Shown here: positions 59,395 to 64,000 of the stretch, piece by piece | Position numbering within the stretch: the stretch's first letter is position 1 | Layout: each line of letters begins with the position of its first letter | Origin: CAVRQM01 sp963732775 | Lineage (GTDB): Bacteria > Pseudomonadota > Alphaproteobacteria > Acetobacterales > Acetobacteraceae | Direction of reading: 5' to 3' | Assembly (NCBI GenBank): GCA_963732775.1 | Contig: CAVTAR010000001.1 | Coordinates: 1,426,001-1,490,000, forward strand | DNA length: 64,000 nucleotides | Position numbers and translations under genes: made by a program | The notes under the pieces: model-generated | What the model was told of the DNA's origin: nothing | The model's database searches: none | The model's input: the letters and a program-made list of their open reading frames with translations, nothing else

Positions 59395-59789
59395 TTAACA
59401 GGATTGCGATTTCTTGGCAACATGAGAACTCAGTTTAATACCGATTTTATGCCAGATACAATCCTTATCTGACGCCTTTGTCACAGTAGACGCCGCAATT
59501 GTTTGGCTGGAGGATGATGCACAGGTATGCGCAGCGCTGACGCGGTGTCTCGGGGCGCCCACGCGCCTTCGTATTCATCGCTGGCTTGTTCGGGTAGATG
59601 GTGCGGCTGGGCGAGGATTGTTAACCGGCAAATGAGGTGGTTTGCGGGCTGGACTAAAGTCGGCGCGGTAAGTGCAGCACCATAACCGAGATGCATCGGC
59701 AAACCTGCTCTAAACGCCGCTGCGAACATCGTGACAAGGCCCGCGCTACCTGTCACCTTCCCGGAACAATTGGACTGGCGGAGGCGCGC
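59395..59789. other. AT-richer intergenic stretch
   Basis: About 395 bases between the divergent MarR gene and the exported-protein gene. A 91-codon minus-strand frame (59481-59756) looks non-coding: odd composition, no ribosome binding site. No repeat, tRNA or attachment site is visible. It presumably holds promoters for both flanking genes. Confidence 0.4.
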
Positions 59790-60401
59790 GTGCGGTTATG
59801 CGAGGGACTGATCTGGCTGGCTGCGGTGTGGGTGGGAGGTGCGGGAGCCGCGCGGGCCGACGCACTGTGTAAGGACATCCAGGACAGCAAGGAGCGCCTT
59901 GCTTGCTACGATCGGGGGGAGGCTCCGGACAGCCCGGACGCGGCTATCGCATCGCAAAAGCCGGCGGTCAAAGCACCTCATTTTGCGGCCGTGCAGAAGA
60001 CGGTGGGGGAGTGGTCGGTGAAGATCGACGATGATCAATTCACGGACGAGAACAAGATCATCGTCGTCGAGACCACGGGCGAAGGCGCTTTCGGACTGCG
60101 TTGCTTTTCGGGTAAACCGTCCCTGGCGTTTCTTATTGGCGACGTCAGCGCGAAAACGGGAGACGAGTTCGCGTTTCGCTTCAGGGTAGACAAAGGTTCG
60201 CCCTGGGAGGCGGCGGGGACAGCGCTGGGAGAGACGACTATCGAGGCCGATATGCCGGAGGGCTTGCTCAAGGAGATGCTCGCCGGCAATCGACTTGCCG
60301 CTCGCATCATAGAGGGCGCCGGCACGTCGGCCGACCACTCGTTCTCGTTGGCGAAATTGGGAGCCGCGCTTAAAGAATTTGTGCAGCTCTGCCCGCCGTA
60401 G
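59790..60401 (+). CDS. exported protein with VasI/TagO-like N-terminus
   Basis: A 203-residue protein starting at GTG behind GGAGG. A signal peptide (~1-24, LIWLAAVWVGGAGAARA) is followed by ALCKDIQDSKERLACYDRGE, which resembles the C-x-x-I-x-x-x-x-x-R-L-x-C-Y-D opening of the VasI/TagO family. WSVKIDDDQFTDENKIIVVE then echoes the W-x-V-x-x-x-x-S-x-x-D-D segment of that family. VasI/TagO proteins accompany some type VI secretion systems, but related proteins also occur in islands without one. No T6SS gene is here, so function is open. Confidence 0.6.
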   Translation: MRLCEGLIWLAAVWVGGAGAARADALCKDIQDSKERLACYDRGEAPDSPDAAIASQKPAVKAPHFAAVQKTVGEWSVKIDDDQFTDENKIIVVETTGEGAFGLRCFSGKPSLAFLIGDVSAKTGDEFAFRFRVDKGSPWEAAGTALGETTIEADMPEGLLKEMLAGNRLAARIIEGAGTSADHSFSLAKLGAALKEFVQLCPP

Positions 60402-60463
60402 CAGCTGCTAGCCCCCGCGCTCCCTTAGGCGAACACGCGGGCTAACGCGGGTGCCTCGGGTCG

Positions 60464-60673
60464 TCACGTGCCTCGCCCGGTTTCTGAGCCGTAGCGTTGA
60501 GCCGGTCGGCTACGGCTTGCGCGTCCTCGTGCGAATCTGAACAGTGCCACCAGGGACTCAGGTTTGTCGCCATCTGCTACCACGCCGCTCCACTGTCCCT
60601 TGCCGGTGCGCCAATTCTCGGCGGCTCGGTAAGATAGGGTAGCAACGACACCTTCGGCCGAATGCTCGGTCAC
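60464..60673 (-). CDS. possible small protein coupled to the RHH gene
   Basis: A 69-codon frame whose ATG overlaps the stop of the ribbon-helix-helix gene (ATGA). The sequence ATLSYRAAENWRTGKGQWSG and SLVALFRFARG is not recognised. The overlap supports translation. If real, the pair could be a two-gene module like a toxin-antitoxin, but no toxin motif is visible and the composition is ambiguous. Confidence 0.35.
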   Translation of the reverse strand: MTEHSAEGVVATLSYRAAENWRTGKGQWSGVVADGDKPESLVALFRFARGRASRSRPAQRYGSETGRGT

Positions 60674-60921
60674 GTGGCGCCGTCCGGCGTAGTCCTAATC
60701 ACCGTTGCTGACGGCTTTAGCGTCGGCTCTCTTGCGGCAGCGCTAAGGCCGAGTTCAATCAAGCGGCGGATCGCTTCTGGGCGGGACGGGATATCAGGCT
60801 CCAGCCGGCGCCATGCGTCGAGATGCTCAAGTTTCGCTCGCTCCAGGCGCACGTTGATGGCTTCGCTATCCACCGAAGGTCGACCCTTACCCGGTTTCTT
60901 GGCGCTATCTAATCTTGACAC
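60670..60921 (-). CDS. ribbon-helix-helix (CopG/Arc-like) protein
   Basis: An 83-residue protein starting at GTG. A basic N-terminus (SAKKPGKGRPSVDSEA) leads to a strand (INVRLERAKLEHLDAWRRL) and the helix DIPSRPEAIRRLIELGLSAA, the typical RHH arrangement in which the P-S-R-P-E-A-I-R-R-L-I-E-x-G-L segment is strongly conserved. Such proteins are repressors or antitoxins, common on islands and plasmids. It precedes and overlaps a small unknown frame. Confidence 0.7.
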   Translation of the reverse strand: MSRLDSAKKPGKGRPSVDSEAINVRLERAKLEHLDAWRRLEPDIPSRPEAIRRLIELGLSAAAREPTLKPSATVIRTTPDGAT

Positions 60922-61005
60922 ACTGGTTTTTTAGCGCCACGAAAGGCGGGCCGCAAGCGAGTTCGCAGCTCGCTAGCGGCCCTAACCAAGAGCAAGGAGG
61001 CACCC

Positions 61006-61464
61006 GTGCCCAAGGCTATTGAACCGATTACCACATCCCGGCGCGCGCTGCTCGCCGGCAGCAGCGCCGCGCTAGCCGTCACGGCCGCGCCGCTCGCGAA
61101 GGCGGATGCCGCCAATCCCGATGCGGAGCTGCTGGCAATGATCGACGCTTTCCGGGCGACCCGGGAGGAGACGACCGTTATCTTAGATGCGGTCGAAGAC
61201 TTGCCCGCGCATTCGCCCGAGCAAGAGGCGGCATGGACGCGCCACTGGGATGTGCTGTCCCCGCTGTATCACGACCTCAAATGGCGCATCGCCACAACGC
61301 CCGCTCGCACGCGTGAGGGGCTGCTCGCAAAGGCGAAGGTTGCAGGCGAGCGATACTACATCGTTGAGGATGCCTCGGTGAGTGGCGACGACGCGCTTGC
61401 CGTCAGTGTCATCCGAGACGTGTTGGGGCTGCCGCCGTGCTCTCGACCTGCTGGGGAGGCCTGA
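61006..61464 (+). CDS. Tat-signal-like small exported protein 1
   Basis: A 152-residue protein starting at GTG behind AAGGAGG. The N-terminus TSRRALLAGSSAALAVTAAP has the S-R-R-x-x-L-x Tat motif and an A-x-A-type cleavage region (PLAKADA). The mature part is helical and acidic (AELLAMIDAFRATREETTVI, EQEAAWTRHWDVLSPLYHDL). No family is recognised. It is followed three bases later by a similar protein, and the two probably form an operon. Confidence 0.6.
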   Translation: MPKAIEPITTSRRALLAGSSAALAVTAAPLAKADAANPDAELLAMIDAFRATREETTVILDAVEDLPAHSPEQEAAWTRHWDVLSPLYHDLKWRIATTPARTREGLLAKAKVAGERYYIVEDASVSGDDALAVSVIRDVLGLPPCSRPAGEA

Positions 61465-61467
61465 CCG

Positions 61468-61968
61468 ATGGCACAGCAACACACCGGCCGCCGTGCCCTA
61501 TTCGGGGGTGCTGCGGCGCTTGCCACCGTCGCGGCTCCGACGACCGGGGAAGCCACCGGCGCCGTGGCGCCCCATCCCGACGCCGATCTGATCGCCGCCT
61601 GCGCGCGGTTCGAGGCGCTCGAATGGCAGTCCCTCGGCTACTTCTACGGTCCGCATCGGATCAAGGATGATGACGAGATGGACAAAGCCAACAAACCTAT
61701 CTTCTCTGCTGAAGAGGCTGAAATAGACGCGATCTACGGTTCTGTCGCGACGACCCTTGATGGCCATCGGGCGCGAGCAAGAGCCGCATTGGTTTGGGAG
61801 CCAGACAAAGCATACGCCGTGGCCGACAGGTGGGAAGAGTCCCGAGCGGACGATCATCTCTCAGCGCAGATCGAGGTTGCGCTTCTTCGAGACTTGGTCG
61901 GCAAGGAATGGCTAGCGCGACTGATCACGATGCTCGACCGTGGTAAGCTCCAGGCTGGCCTTTTGTGA
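61468..61968 (+). CDS. Tat-signal-like small exported protein 2
   Basis: A 166-residue protein with start ATG behind GGGGAGG. It begins with TGRRALFGGAAALATVAAPT, again a G-R-R-A-L-F twin-arginine opening, then DADLIAACARFEALEWQSLG and an acidic helical body (EEAEIDAIYGSVATTLDGHR). The layout (Tat motif, P-D-A-(E/D)-L-(L/I)-A start of the mature part) matches its upstream neighbour, so the two are distant paralogues. Function unknown. Confidence 0.6.
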   Translation: MAQQHTGRRALFGGAAALATVAAPTTGEATGAVAPHPDADLIAACARFEALEWQSLGYFYGPHRIKDDDEMDKANKPIFSAEEAEIDAIYGSVATTLDGHRARARAALVWEPDKAYAVADRWEESRADDHLSAQIEVALLRDLVGKEWLARLITMLDRGKLQAGLL

Positions 61969-62277
61969 CATGACGGTCGCCAGCCCCGCCGACGGGACGC
62001 CGCACTCCAAGCAAACCCGCGCGGTGTGGCTGGCGCCTGCGCGGGCCGTGGCCACCAGCTCGGGCAGGGCGGCACAGTTGTCACGGTCGATGACGTGCGC
62101 CGTCTCTGCCCGCCGCCAAACGGTGTGGATGGCCGCGTCATGGGCGCGGTATCCCGGCCGGGGCGTGGGAGCGGATCGGCTACGGGTCGTCGTGAAGGCG
62201 CGCCACCATCGGATGGTGGCGCGGTTCCGGCTGGCGGGGTCGCCGGCCCAAATCCCGGTTAAACCCCACACGGGCAA
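61912..62277 (-). CDS. hypothetical protein (doubtful)
   Basis: A 121-codon frame opening at a TTG. Third codon positions are mostly G or C, as expected for coding DNA here, and it contains AHVIDRDNCAALPELVATAR and SHTARVCLECGVPSAGLATV with paired Cys. It overlaps the end of the convergent Tat-signal gene by 57 bases, and no ribosome binding site is clear. No family recognised. Confidence 0.3.
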   Translation of the reverse strand: MPVWGLTGIWAGDPASRNRATIRWWRAFTTTRSRSAPTPRPGYRAHDAAIHTVWRRAETAHVIDRDNCAALPELVATARAGASHTARVCLECGVPSAGLATVMSQKASLELTTVEHRDQSR

Positions 62278-62374
62278 GTGACCGAATTAGGGCCCCATCC
62301 TACTGCGGGCGAGACATCCGATAGCCGGTATGCAGCGTAGCCCGATTCAGAGATAGGATGGGAACACATTCGGG

Positions 62375-62656
62375 GTGACACCGGCGTGTCAGCAAGCTGG
62401 CGAGAAAAAGCGCCCGACGCGGCCGCCGCTTTCGGAGAGCGGCTTTCAGTCCGCACTGTCCGCACTCCTCGCGATGGCTATACTGAGCCTGCGGCGGCAA
62501 GCCGACCTGGACATCGCGTTGAAGCGAGCTGGCCTGATTCTCTCTCCCGAACACCGAACAGAGCTATTGGAGCGCCTCGCGTTGCACTCGACGATTAGTG
62601 GAATTGTCCGCCTTGAAGATGGTGGCATTCTTATTTCGTTCAGCAGCTTGGGATGA
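62375..62656 (+). CDS. hypothetical small protein
   Basis: A 93-residue frame from GTG. It has a basic N-terminus, a hydrophobic helix (SALSALLAMAILSLRRQADL) and an amphipathic C-terminal half (LDIALKRAGLILSPEHRTEL, RLEDGGILISFSSLG). Codon use is less GC-biased than in core genes, as elsewhere in the island. It overlaps the convergent downstream gene by about 90 bases, so one of the two may be shorter than drawn. Confidence 0.4.
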   Translation: MTPACQQAGEKKRPTRPPLSESGFQSALSALLAMAILSLRRQADLDIALKRAGLILSPEHRTELLERLALHSTISGIVRLEDGGILISFSSLG

Positions 62657-62872
62657 AAGAGCTTGTTTGGACTCGCTAGCGCTGGCGAGCAACGCGGCTA
62701 ACGTCACGCAGAGATTGGCCACAGCTTCGAGTTGGTCCGCGATCTCCCGGAGATAGCTGGTTTCCAGGGAAGCGGCGCCGGACCCTATGTTTGCTGTAGA
62801 TAAAGCTCGAAGGTAGTGTGACATCACACCCGACTTATCAATTATCTCGGCGGCCGAAGGCAAGTTGCTCAT
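62564..62872 (-). CDS. hypothetical protein, second gene of a pair
   Basis: A 102-residue frame whose ATG overlaps the stop of the upstream 75-codon frame (ATGA) and is preceded by GGAG. The product MSNLPSAAEIIDKSGVMSHY, SLETSYLREIADQLEAVANL and CVTLAALLASASESKQALSS is helical and cytosolic-looking. Codons are AT-richer than the chromosomal average of this window, consistent with island DNA. No family recognised. Confidence 0.55.
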   Translation of the reverse strand: MSNLPSAAEIIDKSGVMSHYLRALSTANIGSGAASLETSYLREIADQLEAVANLCVTLAALLASASESKQALSSQAAERNKNATIFKADNSTNRRVQREALQ

Positions 62873-63096
62873 TCTCTTAACTCCACGCTGGTGTCGAGAT
62901 GCCGGATTATCGTGACCCGGAGCCGTGAATCGCACGTCAAATTACGCGGGGCACTGCCATTTACTAGCGGAACTGTGATCGTGAATGTCAGCAGGTATCG
63001 CTCGGCCTTCACACCTTGTGTGGCACATGGCCCGTAGTGCCGGTCTGGCTGTAGTTTGGCAGCCGTCTTCCGCATCACCACGACCCGCTGCTCCAA
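62869..63096 (-). CDS. hypothetical protein, first gene of a pair
   Basis: A 75-codon frame with possible starts at 63096 or at an internal ATG (MRKTAAKLQPDRHYGPCATQ). The remainder alternates strands (RYLLTFTITVPLVNGSAPRN, LRVTIIRHLDTSVELRE). The stop overlaps the next gene's ATG, suggesting a bicistronic unit. No family recognised. Confidence 0.4.
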   Translation of the reverse strand: MEQRVVVMRKTAAKLQPDRHYGPCATQGVKAERYLLTFTITVPLVNGSAPRNLTCDSRLRVTIIRHLDTSVELRE

Positions 63097-63201
63097 GAAA
63101 CTGACGCCCGCATCACCGGCTGTTGCACCCCGATCGCGGCGCTCAAAAGGTCGTGGTCGCCGCAGGAGCGCCCGCCGCCCCCAGAGCCGCTCCTTGCACC
63201 G

Positions 63202-63918
63202 TCATTCAGGGTTCTCGCCGGCAGGTGCGTCACTCGGTGGCGGAGCGGCCGGGTCGTCCAACCGGTCGAGCAGCTCGGCGCCGTTGTTGCGCACGCTGTT
63301 CACGGCGCGGCTCACGGCCCAAAGGTGCAGCACACTCTCGCCGGCGGGGAGCAGCAGCGCCGTCGGGTCGCCCTGCCCTTCCCCCAGCCAGGCTGGCCAA
63401 TCGGCTGCCTCGAGCACGACCGGCATTCGGTGGTGCAGCTCCCGCATGGTGGCGTTCGCGGCGGTGGTGATGATCGCGAAGGTGCGGACCACCTCCTGGT
63501 CCGGCCCGCGCCAGCTCTCCCAAAGCCCAGCGAAGGCCAGCGGCGCGCCATCCGTCCGGGCGATCGCGTAGGGCTGCTTCCCGTCGGGCATGGTGCGCCA
63601 CTCGTAGAACGCATCGGCGGGCACCAGGCACCGCCGCCTGGCGAGTGCGCCACGGAACACGCCGGAGCTCGCCACCGTCTCGGCCCGCGCGTTGATCGGC
63701 TTCCGGCCGCCTTTCGGGTCGCTGGTGAAAAAGGGGATGAGCCCCCAGCGCAGCGCGTCGAGATGCCGCTCGCCAGTCTCGGGGTTGCGGCGGATTACCG
63801 GGGCGGCTTGCGTCGGCGCCATGTTCCACGTCGGCGCGGTGTTCGGCAGCGGGTTGCTGGTGCGAAACAGGATGCGCAGTGCTTCCGGTGGCAGGAAGAT
63901 GGCGTAGCGGCCGCACAT
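63202..63918 (-). CDS. SOS response-associated peptidase (SRAP, YedK/HMCES)
   Basis: A 238-residue protein. Cys2 of MCGRYAIFLPPEAL is the residue that cross-links to abasic sites after Met removal. The other active-site positions are present: Asn and Arg in GRKPINARAETVASSGVFRG, Glu in CLVPADAFYEWRTMPDGKQP and His in MRELHHRMPVVLEAADWPAW. SRAP proteins shield abasic sites in single-stranded DNA. The gene is complete, with a short disordered C-terminal tail. It is just downstream of a gene cut by the window edge. Confidence 0.93.
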   Translation of the reverse strand: MCGRYAIFLPPEALRILFRTSNPLPNTAPTWNMAPTQAAPVIRRNPETGERHLDALRWGLIPFFTSDPKGGRKPINARAETVASSGVFRGALARRRCLVPADAFYEWRTMPDGKQPYAIARTDGAPLAFAGLWESWRGPDQEVVRTFAIITTAANATMRELHHRMPVVLEAADWPAWLGEGQGDPTALLLPAGESVLHLWAVSRAVNSVRNNGAELLDRLDDPAAPPPSDAPAGENPE

Positions 63919-63925
63919 GGCACGC

Positions 63926-64000
63926 TCAGGCCCGGCCCGTGATCTGCGGCGACAGAAGGTAGGGCGCGATATCCGCCACCCGCTGGCGCAGGTAGCTCGC
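63926..64000 (-). CDS. C-terminal end of an unidentified gene
   Basis: The minus-strand frame entering from the window edge encodes ASYLRQRVADIAPYLLSPQI followed by TGRA and a TGA stop, eight bases before the SRAP start. Too little is visible to name it. Confidence 0.5.
   Translation of the reverse strand, partial: ASYLRQRVADIAPYLLSPQITGRA

Noticed and set aside
59481..59756. A 91-codon minus-strand frame upstream of the VasI-like gene
   Set aside because: No ribosome binding site, no plausible protein features, and it lies in a divergent promoter region.

Overview
The window is GC-rich, densely packed bacterial DNA. Its gene content points to an alphaproteobacterium, most likely a member of the Acetobacteraceae or a close relative in the Rhodospirillales. 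The supporting signs are a pqqABCD cluster, a petP/petR pair divergent from ilvE, a PHA phasin and acetoacetyl-CoA reductase, metZ-apaG behind a SAM-II riboswitch, an lgt-midA-pgeF cluster and PqiABC. The taxonomic call is an inference from gene content; no 16S or other marker is in the window.

Layout. 1-6.5 kb: end of a Uma2 nuclease, two GT61 glycosyltransferases, a zinc-type CDF exporter, a small AAA ATPase, an aldose-epimerase-like protein and two small genes. 6.6-8.9 kb: a GH42 beta-galactosidase (one frameshift) and RidA. 8.9-12.2 kb: a compact envelope operon of unknown function (AAA/membrane/Pro-rich protein, OmpA-domain protein, Sel1-repeat protein). 12.4-16.8 kb: an OFA-type MFS transporter and pqqABCD, both riddled with frameshifts, then an unknown gene where pqqE would be expected. 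16.8-19.1 kb: petR-petP and ilvE with a clear operator. 19.2-32.6 kb: housekeeping and envelope genes (lipoproteins, a three-repeat secreted protein, pgeF-midA-lgt-hldD, ubiK, proC, phasin, a histidine kinase, epmA, fasciclin). 32.7-36.1 kb: livGFHM branched-chain/amide ABC transporter without a binding protein. 36.1-39.6 kb: degP-like protease, response regulator, histidine kinase and a small periplasmic protein, which looks like an envelope-stress module. 39.7-50.5 kb: hrpB, dsbD, tRNA-Gly, SAM-II/metZ, apaG, folE, an EamA exporter, an SSS symporter with its DUF3311 partner, and phaB.

50.5-52 kb: an IS1182-type insertion sequence sits exactly at the phaB stop codon. 52-57.8 kb: a chemoreceptor with a small Cache protein, then pqiABC. 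57.96 kb: tRNA-Thr(CGT), after which the base composition and gene style change. The last 6 kb carries MarR, ribbon-helix-helix, Tat-signal and orphan genes, and looks like one end of a genomic island integrated at the tRNA. An SRAP (SOS-associated) peptidase closes the window.

A recurring oddity is single-base frameshifts in otherwise well conserved genes. They are extremely dense at about 12.9-16.2 kb and isolated at about 6.9, 31.5, 37.8, 38.8, 51.2 and 56.3 kb. Several fall in short homopolymers. Because conserved motifs survive in every fragment, sequencing or assembly error is the likelier explanation than decay, but this cannot be settled from the sequence alone.
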